Positions 8,655 to 16,913 of a stretch of 64,000 nucleotides of DNA are shown piece after piece. How positions within the stretch are numbered: the first letter of the stretch is position 1; the number at the start of each line of letters is the position of its first letter. The DNA is from Mesorhizobium sp. M3A.F.Ca.ET.080.04.2.1 (GTDB lineage: Bacteria > Pseudomonadota > Alphaproteobacteria > Rhizobiales > Rhizobiaceae). Made by a program: the position numbers and the translations under genes. Below the pieces are notes generated by a model. That model was not told the origin of the DNA and did no database searches. It saw only the letters and a list, made by a program, of their open reading frames with translations. The stretch is from NCBI RefSeq assembly GCF_003952525.1, contig NZ_CP034451.1, positions 2,480,001-2,544,000 of the forward strand. Direction: 5' to 3'.

Positions 8655-10379
8655 TTAGTCCTGGATCTCATTCGGCGACAGCCGAAGAGAATACCGAAGC
8701 CCGTCCTCTCCCATTTCCAATTTCGAAGAATGACCCACAATGGGTGTTCCATCGGTCCCCAGAACCATGGATCCAAAACCTTGGCGCTTGATCGGAGCAG
8801 TGGGTCGGCCTCCCGTTTCGATCCAGTCAAATTCAATCTCGTCGCCGGTTCCGCCTGAAACGATGGTCCATCGCACCTTTACCTTGCCCTGCGCGTGGCC
8901 GAGCACCCCGTGCTTGATCGAGTTGGTGGCAAGTTCGTGGACGATCATTGCAAAACTCTCGGCCGCTCCGCTTGATATCTTGATCTCGGGGCCCGTGACG
9001 GACGTCTTGCCTGCTTGTGAGAAGGGCCGCAGTTCCTGAAGGACGAGCTCTCGAATGGTGGGCGACGCGTCAGCGCTGTCCGTGAGCAGCCTATGCGTCG
9101 ACTCGAGGGCGCGAATTCGTTCGACGAGCATGTTCTTGAATTCGGCGACGTTGCCATCCGGCGCCTTGATCATCTTCACTATGGCGATAATGACGGCGAA
9201 CAAGTTGCTGAACCTGTGGCGCTGTTCAAGCATCAGCCGCTCTTGCTTTCTTGCCGCCGCACGCAGCAGTGTCGTTTGCCGGCGCGCCGTCAAATCCGCT
9301 GCGATGCCAATCCGCTGATTGCGGCCGCCGTGGCTTTCCTCGCGTCCCCTCAAGGCAATCCAGCGGATCTGGCCGCCTGGTCGCTTGATACGGATCTCCA
9401 CGTCATAGCTGGCCGCAAAATGACGCTTCCGCGGGGGCGATGCGAGCTTTCCCCAGTCCGCCTGGTGAACGATATCTGACAGCGCGTCCAGGGGACGGAG
9501 CGCAGCTGGTGGCAACCCCAAAATCTCCCAGAACTGGCTCGAACCCGAGACGACTTGATCGTCATAGTCTATTCGCCACGTGCCCAGCCGGCCGGCGGAC
9601 AGCGCGAGGTCGAGCCATTCCTTCTGAGCCACGAGTGCTTCGCGAGCAGATCGCCGGGTGGTGATGTCGTCGACGACCACAAACAGACTGTCCAAGGGAA
9701 CAGCATCCGGAGCGGACCAAGAAAGCAAGAGCCGGGTCCACAGCGTGCTGCCATCCTTTCTGATCATGCGCATTTCCGAGCTGAAAGAGGGCGTCTCGAC
9801 GCTCAACCCCGCGAGCGATTTTGTGAACAAGTCGCGATCGTCTTGATGGACAAGCGCATCGATCTGCCGGCCGGCGAGTTCGCCTTCGGGATAGCCCAAC
9901 ATGGCGCAGAGGCTCCTGTTCGACTGCAGCAGTTCACCTGTGTCGTTGGCGGTCGCGAAACCCATGTCGGCTCGCTCAAAAGCCCGACGATAACGTGACT
10001 CGGCAGCCTCGACGGCAGCGAGCTTGACGTCGAGCGCCGCACGCAAGCTTCGCCTCGAACGGTCGAAAAGAAAACTGATCATCCCGCCGGAAAGCAAAAG
10101 CAGGACGGCGCGTACCCAATCATCGGCCACAGCGTGGCCATTCATGACTCCGCGGGCACCCAACCCGGCGGCCGCCATCACAAGGGTTGCTGCTACCCCC
10201 GACCAACGGTTCTCAAGGAAAGCGATGACGACTATTGCCGGAATGAATTCAAGAAAGCCTGGGTCAGCGGCACCTGTCAGGGAAACCCTTACCTCAAAGA
10301 GCAGCGTAGCGATCAGAACGGTCAGGGACGCCAGATGAGTTCGCGGCAGGATGGACCTCCTTCGGCAACCCTCATCCAA
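8655..10379 (-). CDS. membrane-bound PAS sensor histidine kinase, HWE/HisKA_2 type
   Basis: Up to 574 residues. Hydrophobic segments at about residues 15-110 form a membrane-anchored input region; two PAS domains follow (about 125-245 and 255-365). The dimerisation/phosphoacceptor segment is EQRHRFSNLFAVIIAIVKM with His388; the N-box is HELATNSIKHG (481-491), and DWIETGG gives the W-x-E-type signature of the HWE/HisKA_2 kinases common in Rhizobiales. The start is uncertain: the TTG at 10379 lacks a good ribosome binding site, while AAGGAGG lies 3 to 6 bases before in-frame ATC (10352) and CTG (10349) codons. It is convergent with the response regulator gene. Confidence 0.83.
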   Translation of the reverse strand: MDEGCRRRSILPRTHLASLTVLIATLLFEVRVSLTGAADPGFLEFIPAIVVIAFLENRWSGVAATLVMAAAGLGARGVMNGHAVADDWVRAVLLLLSGGMISFLFDRSRRSLRAALDVKLAAVEAAESRYRRAFERADMGFATANDTGELLQSNRSLCAMLGYPEGELAGRQIDALVHQDDRDLFTKSLAGLSVETPSFSSEMRMIRKDGSTLWTRLLLSWSAPDAVPLDSLFVVVDDITTRRSAREALVAQKEWLDLALSAGRLGTWRIDYDDQVVSGSSQFWEILGLPPAALRPLDALSDIVHQADWGKLASPPRKRHFAASYDVEIRIKRPGGQIRWIALRGREESHGGRNQRIGIAADLTARRQTTLLRAAARKQERLMLEQRHRFSNLFAVIIAIVKMIKAPDGNVAEFKNMLVERIRALESTHRLLTDSADASPTIRELVLQELRPFSQAGKTSVTGPEIKISSGAAESFAMIVHELATNSIKHGVLGHAQGKVKVRWTIVSGGTGDEIEFDWIETGGRPTAPIKRQGFGSMVLGTDGTPIVGHSSKLEMGEDGLRYSLRLSPNEIQD

Positions 10380-10542
10380 CCTAACTACAACTTCCGGCCT
10401 AGCCCGTCGAGCTTAGACCGTCGGGCACGCGACTAGTACGTCTGCTCGCTTTCACACCCCAAAACCTAGGGCTTATAAAATACTGGCAAACAACGTCCCG
10501 ACTGCGACGTCGAAGCAAAATGACAACGAGGATGGATGATTA

Positions 10543-11229
10543 ATGAACCTGGTCAATCGACTGAACGAACCGAGATTCGTCGCGCGACCTGGCACGATAT
10601 CGGCAGGGTCGCCGAGAGCCTACGCGCGAGGCTCTGACCGCAAACCCGTGCGGCCGACCCCGGCCAGCAACTGCGAGCGACCGGGCCTCGACTCAATAAC
10701 CGGCATGCTCGAACGCATGGGCTGTGGCTGGCTTGTGCTGAGCGAGTCGAAAAGGCTGCTCAAATGGAATGCGGCCGCTGAAACCATCCTTGCGGGCTGT
10801 GACGATTCTCATGATCCGCCCACCGATCTATCAGCGGCGCTGAGGAGCTTGATAGCTGGCGTGCCTACGCATTTTGTGCCCGGATCGTTGTCTTGGATCG
10901 TAATCCGCAACGCTGGAGACCGGCCGGTCATTCTCGACGAAGAAGGCGTGGTCACGCCTGACAGGTCGATTATCCTCGCACTTCTCGATCGTCAGGCGAG
11001 AAACGGACCGAACCCACAGACGTTGCAGAAAATGTTTGGATTGACGGGTGCGGAGACGCATCTGGCGTTGCGCCTGGCGAGAGGCGATGCCCCCTTGGAA
11101 ATTGCCGAGCGGACTCGGCTTAGCCGCACCACCATCCGTACACAGCTTGCATCGCTATTTGCCAAGACGGAGACGAGGCGGCAGGCCGAACTGGTAGCGC
11201 TTCTGGGGCGGATCTCGGTGCTGCCGTAG
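10543..11229 (+). CDS. LuxR-family transcriptional regulator without receiver domain
   Basis: A 228-residue protein with a C-terminal LuxR-like helix-turn-helix (FGLTGAETHLALRLARGDAPLEIAERTRLSRTTIRTQLASLFAKTETRRQAELVALL, about 165-223). The N-terminal two thirds has PAS-like features (MGCGWLVLSESKRLLKWNAAAETIL) but no phosphoacceptor Asp, so it is not a response regulator. GAGGATGG precedes the ATG. It is divergent from the histidine kinase (163 bases between) and convergent with the large polysaccharide operon. Its target is unknown; the neighbouring polysaccharide genes are the obvious candidates. Confidence 0.78.
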   Translation: MNLVNRLNEPRFVARPGTISAGSPRAYARGSDRKPVRPTPASNCERPGLDSITGMLERMGCGWLVLSESKRLLKWNAAAETILAGCDDSHDPPTDLSAALRSLIAGVPTHFVPGSLSWIVIRNAGDRPVILDEEGVVTPDRSIILALLDRQARNGPNPQTLQKMFGLTGAETHLALRLARGDAPLEIAERTRLSRTTIRTQLASLFAKTETRRQAELVALLGRISVLP

Positions 11230-11292
11230 CACCTCAACCCATCCCGACCTCCTGCAGCGCAATTGCGGGCCACCGGCCTTGGCGAGTGCGCG

Positions 11293-12405
11293 TCAGCGCC
11301 TGCGGGTCTGCAACGCGCCGAGTTTCGGGCGTATCCTGAACAGATATTCCAGCATGTACTGGTTTGCGATCCTCATGACTGACGGTCGAAGGATCTGCAT
11401 TGCGTCTCGCATTGTCGTCCGCCAGGATTGATGTCGGAATCTGGCAGGGATGCGGGCCACCTGCAGCGCACGCAAAAGAGTCTCCGGGGTGGGGAGACCG
11501 TTCCTGTCCTCGATAAGATCCCAATTGAGTTCTTTGACCGCAAGAGTGACCTCGTCCACGTCCTCGTAGCTCTTGGTCGTCGTGATGCTCGGATGGCGTG
11601 TCGCATCGTAGAAGATCAGGCCTTCATTGATGGCGATCATCTCTCCGTGCCGGGCCAGGTCGACAAAGAACAACTGATCGACGCCCGCCGGGATCGACTT
11701 ATGGGCACGCATCCGGCATCCGGCCTGAATTACGGCGCTGTTGATCAAGAGCGTCGACGGTATGATGCCCAGGCTCCTTGTCATGCGCACCAGATACAGG
11801 TCCGTCAGGCACTGCTGGCTCGAATAGAGCGAAACCCGATCTTGCTCGGGTGGATCCGAGCGCATCACTACCCGGCTCTCCTCAACAACACGCGCCGCGC
11901 ACGTCATGAAAGCTGCTGAGGGATATCTTATAGAAATTTCGGCAAACCTCTTCAGGGCTCCCGGAGCCAACCAGTCGTCGTCATGCAACAACTTGATCCA
12001 CTTACCCATGCAGGCAAGCATTGCGTTGTTGGTGTTCTCCACCTGCCCTCTACCCCTATGGTTTTCCAAAATTCGGATGCGGGGGTCCTTTCGCGCGTAT
12101 TCCTCCAAGATGGGCCAACTCGAGCCCTCGCTTCCTTCGTCGTCGCTGACGACAAGTTCCCAATTGGAAAAATCCTGTCCAACAATACTGTCGATGGTGC
12201 GTCGGATGGTGTCTGGCCGGCGAAATGTTGGCACGGCAACCGAGATGAACGGGCGCATTGTCGAAGCATCGGCAGAATGGGCAACATTGTTCACATCGCG
12301 GGGACCTAGGCGCCACAGATTTGTCTTCCCTTCATCGTGGGCCACGGACTCCGCGGAGCGCATAGTTCGCTCGGCGCGCGTGTCGCTACTCGATTGGAGC
12401 TTCAT
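11293..12405 (-). CDS. glycosyltransferase family 2
   Basis: A 370-residue GT-A glycosyltransferase. The start at 12405 follows AAGGAAAG and overlaps the flippase stop by 20 bases. The nucleotide-binding start of the domain is FISVAVPTFRRPDTIRRTIDSIVGQDFSNWELVVSDDEGS; LLHDDDWL is the DxD-like metal site. No membrane segment is seen, so it should act at the cytoplasmic face. It adds a sugar of unknown identity to the lipid-linked repeat unit and is the last gene of the operon that starts at 21372. Confidence 0.85.
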   Translation of the reverse strand: MKLQSSSDTRAERTMRSAESVAHDEGKTNLWRLGPRDVNNVAHSADASTMRPFISVAVPTFRRPDTIRRTIDSIVGQDFSNWELVVSDDEGSEGSSWPILEEYARKDPRIRILENHRGRGQVENTNNAMLACMGKWIKLLHDDDWLAPGALKRFAEISIRYPSAAFMTCAARVVEESRVVMRSDPPEQDRVSLYSSQQCLTDLYLVRMTRSLGIIPSTLLINSAVIQAGCRMRAHKSIPAGVDQLFFVDLARHGEMIAINEGLIFYDATRHPSITTTKSYEDVDEVTLAVKELNWDLIEDRNGLPTPETLLRALQVARIPARFRHQSWRTTMRDAMQILRPSVMRIANQYMLEYLFRIRPKLGALQTRRR

Positions 12406-13816
12406 GGTGCTCTTTCCTTGCGATCGAATATAAGCTCGGCAATGTTGCCCGTGCCGGTTCGGCATCCCGCTTCAGAAGGTACAGCGAGGCTGCAGTCTTG
12501 AGGGCAAAGCCGACCGTCCCGCCGGCGGCCATGAGATAGATGACGTCGATAGGCTCCCAACCCGCTTTGGCGCCGGCGAGCAGGGGACCGAAGACGAGCA
12601 CCATGCGCGCGGCGTCGACGGCGAGTCGCACTTCCTGCCGCCGCAGCAGAGCAGGAACCTCGCTGAGAGGCGTCGACAATGCCTGCACGGCGCCCATGAA
12701 TGCCAATGCGGTGATGATCTGTGCGGTCGGCATCCAGGCCTGACCCAGGACGGGGACGACGAGGTAAGGGGCTGCCAGCCCAAGCACCAAAATCGGGAAT
12801 GCGGTAAGGCCAGCAGCAAGAATCAGGAGACCCCGCGCGATGGCAAGCATATGGCCATGATTGCTGTTCTTATTGGCCTCGGCAACAAAGACGTTGCTCA
12901 GCGGCGTGGCGATCAGCACGATAGGTCCGGTCACGAGCCGTGCGGCGACGCCGAGGTAACCAGCGAAAGCTGCGCCGAACAAGGAACCGACCAGAATCGC
13001 CGGAAGATTGTTGATGGCATAGCTGCCAAGGGTCGCGGGGATATCGAACAATGGGAATTTGTATTCCCTTCTGGCCTTGTCGAAGACGCTGTTCCATGGC
13101 GCTCGATAGATGCCGCGCACGTCGCCCCAATTCAGAATGCGAAAGCCTAGGAAGGCGAGAAAGACGAATTGGCTGAGGATATGCGCATGCACCATGGCTT
13201 CACCACCGAGACGGGCGAAGCCAAAGGCCAATTGCAGCAGGGCCATGGTTGCCGGCAGGATCAGACGGCCGACGGCGAAATCGCGCAACAGACCCGCACG
13301 CAACGCCCAGCAATTCATCGTTTCAACGAGCGCCGCGCCGCTCATCCCGATCGGAACGAGCCAGACCAGGTGCCTCAGTTGGGGAGGCGCAACGCTCAAA
13401 AGCAACTGCCCGGTCGCAAAGGTCAGGACGCCGGTGACCAACACAGCCAGCAGAATGAGCTTGACGGTGACATAGGTCTGCCCGGCCTCCTTGACTCCGT
13501 AGAGCGAGGGTTCGAAGCGCAGGGCTGCGACCGCGCCGAGTATGTTGACCGCCGAAAGATAGATCGTGAACAGGCCGAAATCTGCCGGAGAATAGAGCCG
13601 GGCCAGTATGGGAATGGTGGCGACCAGGATGAGCTGCCCAGTGATCGCCATTGCCGATACGCCACCCGCCGTGCGGATGATCTTGCCGATCGGGCTTGCT
13701 GTTACCCGAACACTCCTGGATCTCAGAAAGTCGCTGTGGGACATTGGCTCGCGATTCCGAGAAGCGGCTGACGACGGGACACGGAGCTTACGGTGGGTGC
13801 CGGACCTCGCCATCAT
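12386..13816 (-). CDS. Wzx-like polysaccharide flippase (MOP superfamily)
   Basis: A 476-residue integral membrane protein with about 12 hydrophobic helices, starting with GKIIRTAGGVSAMAITGQLILVATIPILARLYSPADFGLFTIYLSAVNI, the typical N-terminus of oligosaccharide flippases. NLPAILVGSLFGAAFAGYLGVAARLVTGP is the usual mid-protein helix pair. CAGGTGA before 13816 supports the long start; an internal ATG at 13744 is an alternative. It should flip undecaprenyl-linked repeat units to the periplasm. The 3' end overlaps the GT2 gene. Confidence 0.86.
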   Translation of the reverse strand: MMARSGTHRKLRVPSSAASRNREPMSHSDFLRSRSVRVTASPIGKIIRTAGGVSAMAITGQLILVATIPILARLYSPADFGLFTIYLSAVNILGAVAALRFEPSLYGVKEAGQTYVTVKLILLAVLVTGVLTFATGQLLLSVAPPQLRHLVWLVPIGMSGAALVETMNCWALRAGLLRDFAVGRLILPATMALLQLAFGFARLGGEAMVHAHILSQFVFLAFLGFRILNWGDVRGIYRAPWNSVFDKARREYKFPLFDIPATLGSYAINNLPAILVGSLFGAAFAGYLGVAARLVTGPIVLIATPLSNVFVAEANKNSNHGHMLAIARGLLILAAGLTAFPILVLGLAAPYLVVPVLGQAWMPTAQIITALAFMGAVQALSTPLSEVPALLRRQEVRLAVDAARMVLVFGPLLAGAKAGWEPIDVIYLMAAGGTVGFALKTAASLYLLKRDAEPARATLPSLYSIARKEHHEAPIE

Positions 13817-13916
13817 TCACCTGAATGAGATTGCGCATGCCTGGGCGACCGGCCGCCCCGGCTACGCTATGGTTCACGGGCTCCCCGGCTGACCATCCGC
13901 TTCGGAGTCGGGCGCC

Positions 13917-14669
13917 TCACTGTCGCCGTTGCAAATTCGTCGCCAGACTGCATTTGGCGATGATTGCGCGTTCAACATCCTGGGCGCTTCTTGCAGTGGC
14001 CCCTTGAGTGGACGTCTCCACACAAATGAAGTCTCGACCAGACGCAGACAGTATTTCGCTTATCGTGTTGAAGACCCCGAAGGCACGCATGTTGACCTCG
14101 AAATCGGCCTCGAAGAGCCGCTCCGCAGGGGGTTCGCGTTCTATTCGTTCGCGCAGACGCGTCGCCACCGTAGCTCGTGGCAACACAACTCTGATTGTCA
14201 GATCCGCGACAGGCAAATTGCTCAGCACGGTTTCGAGAGTGGCTTTGTCGGCGTTCCCGTTGAGAAGTGCCAGAGACCCGACGGCCTGAACATAGCCCTC
14301 GTCGAAAATTTGAATGTCTTCGATCGTCTCGGCGCGATCCCAAGCGTGCGACAGCTTCAATATATGCTGCCATATTCGGGCTCGCCAGATCGGCTTCTTC
14401 GGTGGGATTGCCTTGAGCAGCAACAGCGATTTCGACAGGTCCTCGCCGCCGTTTCGTGGGAAGAAAATGATTTTGGCCGTGGAAACCGTCGCCGACACGA
14501 TCCTTGCCACAGACAGGAAAACGCCGAGGTCGAGGGTTCCGGACCTTACCCCCGGTCGGTAGCTGCGGACGACTTCTGCGCAGTATCCGTCCTCGCGCAA
14601 TCGCCTTGCAAGGGCGTGGGCGAAGGTTGTCTTGCCCGAACCGGGCGGTCCGAAGAGCTCGACGATCAA
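13917..14669 (-). CDS. P-loop ATP-binding protein in polysaccharide operon
   Basis: A 250-residue protein with a Walker A motif right at the N-terminus (MIVELFGPPGSGKTTFAHALARRL, GPPGSGKTT at residues 7-15), resembling small kinases of the thymidylate/adenylate-kinase class. IQIFDEGYVQAVGSLALL resembles the DEG-type strand of kinases acting on small molecules or sugars. No lid or substrate motif identifies the substrate. The only in-frame start before the P-loop is a TTG at 14669 with no ribosome binding site, because an in-frame stop lies just upstream. It sits 35 bases after the Wzz-type gene and 100 before the flippase gene. Perhaps a sugar or lipid kinase; unsure. Confidence 0.68.
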   Translation of the reverse strand: MIVELFGPPGSGKTTFAHALARRLREDGYCAEVVRSYRPGVRSGTLDLGVFLSVARIVSATVSTAKIIFFPRNGGEDLSKSLLLLKAIPPKKPIWRARIWQHILKLSHAWDRAETIEDIQIFDEGYVQAVGSLALLNGNADKATLETVLSNLPVADLTIRVVLPRATVATRLRERIEREPPAERLFEADFEVNMRAFGVFNTISEILSASGRDFICVETSTQGATARSAQDVERAIIAKCSLATNLQRRQ

Positions 14670-14704
14670 GGTTCAAACTCGATCATGGCGGGTCGCCGCA
14701 ACGC

Positions 14705-16912
14705 TCAGGGCAACTTCGCGAATAACAAATCCGCGCTGTCGCCGAATTGATACTTGGCATGCCGCTTGAGATTGACCCCCGTAAGGACACTGCCGGTGGG
14801 AACCGAAATCGCCCCGTCCCTTTGAAGCAGGTCCAAAACCGCGCGTGCGGTATTGCGCGGGGTCCTGCTCCAGCGAATGGCAAACAGGATCGCATCCGCC
14901 CAATTCGTGAGGAACCTGGCTTCCGGTCCCGCAAGTCCGGGCGGGCCGTTTATGATGACCAGTCCGTACGCAGCCTGCAATTCGTCTCTGCATTCAAGGC
15001 TGTCGGCGCGCGCAAGAAGCCTAAGCAGATCCTCGGACGGAGCAACGGTCATCAGGTCGACGCCAGCTTCAGGCATAGTAGCAACTGCATCCTCGAGACT
15101 GCAGCGGTTGCTGATGAAGTCGCCGAACGACCGGAGCGCTTTTGGCCCGCTGCGCTGGTGGAGGAATTCTTGGGTAAGTTGATGATGCGCACGTTCCAGA
15201 TCGATCAGAAGGACAGGGCCGCCCAGCCGTGTGGCGGCTAATGCCAAGCTCCATGCAAGTTCATTCGCACCGTCTTCGCGCAGGCTCGAGGTGACAAAGA
15301 TGGTATGTGGGGAACGCGTCCTGGCTTGATTTGGCGCAGCCGCGACCAATAGTGACGTCACCGCCCGGCTGTAGGCGGATCTAGACTCCCCCAAGACCAA
15401 TTCCCGCAGCTGCTTCATGTGCATCTTGCCGGGATCTGGAATTAGGCCAATGCAAGGGATTCTAAGCGCTGCTTCGGTCTCAACCTCACCACGCAGGGTA
15501 CGATTGAAGCGGTTTCGAACCAGCACGAAGACCGCACCAAGAATGGCGAACGCAACCATCCCCGGCGGCACCAGGAAAATCGGCGGCAAGGTCTGCGGTT
15601 TGGCCGGCGGCCATGCTGGCGAAAGGATGGAGACGCCAGCTGAGGGAGCTCCGATGCGCCTTATCAGATCCTGCTGGCGGCTCAGCAACTCGTTGTATCG
15701 CTGCGTGAGAAGGCTGACCTGGGGCTCGAGCGCGCGCAGCCCGGAGAGCCGGGTAGCGGTGTCGGCTGCGACCGCATCGAGAACATTCTTGCGATCTTCC
15801 AGGGCGCCAACCTGAGCCCGATAGGTGTTCACCTCCGCCTCAACGCGCGCAACGCCTTGCTCGATCTCATTGGCGATGGCGGTGCTTAGATCCTTGTCCG
15901 CCGGCGCGCTGGCCTGACGAACCGCAAGGTCGGCCAACTCCGGCGTGCCCAGGGCATCGGCGAGCGAGCCGACCGGAGCGTTCTCCTTGCGAAGATCATG
16001 GATGTGTTGAAGGCGCGATTCCATCGCCGCCAGATCGGCCTTGGACATGGATATTTGCTGGCTGAGATCGGCTCTTTCCCTGGCCGCGCTATCAGCCGAG
16101 CCTTGATCGACGGCGCCATGGCTCAGCCGGTATTTTTCCAACCGATCGGTCGCCGCAACGAGGTCGGTCTGCACGCGGGGCAGATTGGCGACGACTGCGT
16201 CGAGCTCCAGCCTGTCCTCGGCCTGCCGCTTTTTCGCGAGCTCGTCGACATAGACCTGGGCAAAAGTATTGGCCACCGTGGCGGCTCGCACCGGATCTTC
16301 ATCCGCAAAAGCGACGGAGATGATCCTCGATCGCAGTTCCTGCCCAATCCTTGTCCTGTTCCTGAGCAGCTTCAGGTCGGAATCGACCGCCGCTTGCGCG
16401 CTTTGCGGCCAAAGCCGCTCGAGAATCCCCGCTGCAAATGCGCTTTTTGGTGCAGGGCCCGGGCCGGGCCTGGAAATCCCGGTTTTGGACGCGCCCTGCC
16501 CCGGCGTGCTGCCTTCCACCTTATGAAGCGCTGTCGCGACACGGCGCAGATGGCCCTGCGACGAGAGCATGGTGATGTGATCGTCGATGCTGGAATCGAT
16601 GAGATCCTGTGCAGAAGAGCCGCCGGGTGCAAGCGAACTGCGTGCAGGCGGATCGATTATCAATTGGCTGGTAGCCTCAAACATCACGGGACGAACGAGG
16701 CCCACAAGTGCCGCGAGGACCCCTCCAACAACGGCAAAGGCAAGGATTGACCATTTTCTTCTCCCCAACGCCACTGCAAGCTGGCTCGATGCAGCTTGCG
16801 TGTCGGCGCGTTCACGTCGCGGCCGTATCCGCTCCCTGTTTTCAAGAAGCGGGGGCGTTGGTTGAGCGGCGGCTCGTGGGAGTCTAATGCGGCTGATGGC
16901 TGAACCTGCCAT
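14705..16912 (-). CDS. Wzz/BY-kinase-type polysaccharide co-polymerase with degenerate kinase domain
   Basis: A 735-residue inner-membrane protein of the ExoP/GumC/Wzc class. The ATG at 16912 follows CAGGAG. After a basic N-terminus comes TM1 (WSILAFAVVGGVLAALVGLV), the periplasmic Wzz domain with long coiled-coil stretches (about 60-440), TM2 (IFLVPPGMVAFAILGAVFVLV), then a cytoplasmic domain with the fold of a BY-kinase. In that domain the Walker A position reads REDGANELA (no GK[ST]), and the Walker B position reads LVIINGPPG with Asn for Asp; there is no C-terminal tyrosine cluster. It should control chain length but is unlikely to bind ATP or phosphorylate itself. Confidence 0.82.
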   Translation of the reverse strand: MAGSAISRIRLPRAAAQPTPPLLENRERIRPRRERADTQAASSQLAVALGRRKWSILAFAVVGGVLAALVGLVRPVMFEATSQLIIDPPARSSLAPGGSSAQDLIDSSIDDHITMLSSQGHLRRVATALHKVEGSTPGQGASKTGISRPGPGPAPKSAFAAGILERLWPQSAQAAVDSDLKLLRNRTRIGQELRSRIISVAFADEDPVRAATVANTFAQVYVDELAKKRQAEDRLELDAVVANLPRVQTDLVAATDRLEKYRLSHGAVDQGSADSAARERADLSQQISMSKADLAAMESRLQHIHDLRKENAPVGSLADALGTPELADLAVRQASAPADKDLSTAIANEIEQGVARVEAEVNTYRAQVGALEDRKNVLDAVAADTATRLSGLRALEPQVSLLTQRYNELLSRQQDLIRRIGAPSAGVSILSPAWPPAKPQTLPPIFLVPPGMVAFAILGAVFVLVRNRFNRTLRGEVETEAALRIPCIGLIPDPGKMHMKQLRELVLGESRSAYSRAVTSLLVAAAPNQARTRSPHTIFVTSSLREDGANELAWSLALAATRLGGPVLLIDLERAHHQLTQEFLHQRSGPKALRSFGDFISNRCSLEDAVATMPEAGVDLMTVAPSEDLLRLLARADSLECRDELQAAYGLVIINGPPGLAGPEARFLTNWADAILFAIRWSRTPRNTARAVLDLLQRDGAISVPTGSVLTGVNLKRHAKYQFGDSADLLFAKLP

Positions 16913-16913
16913 T

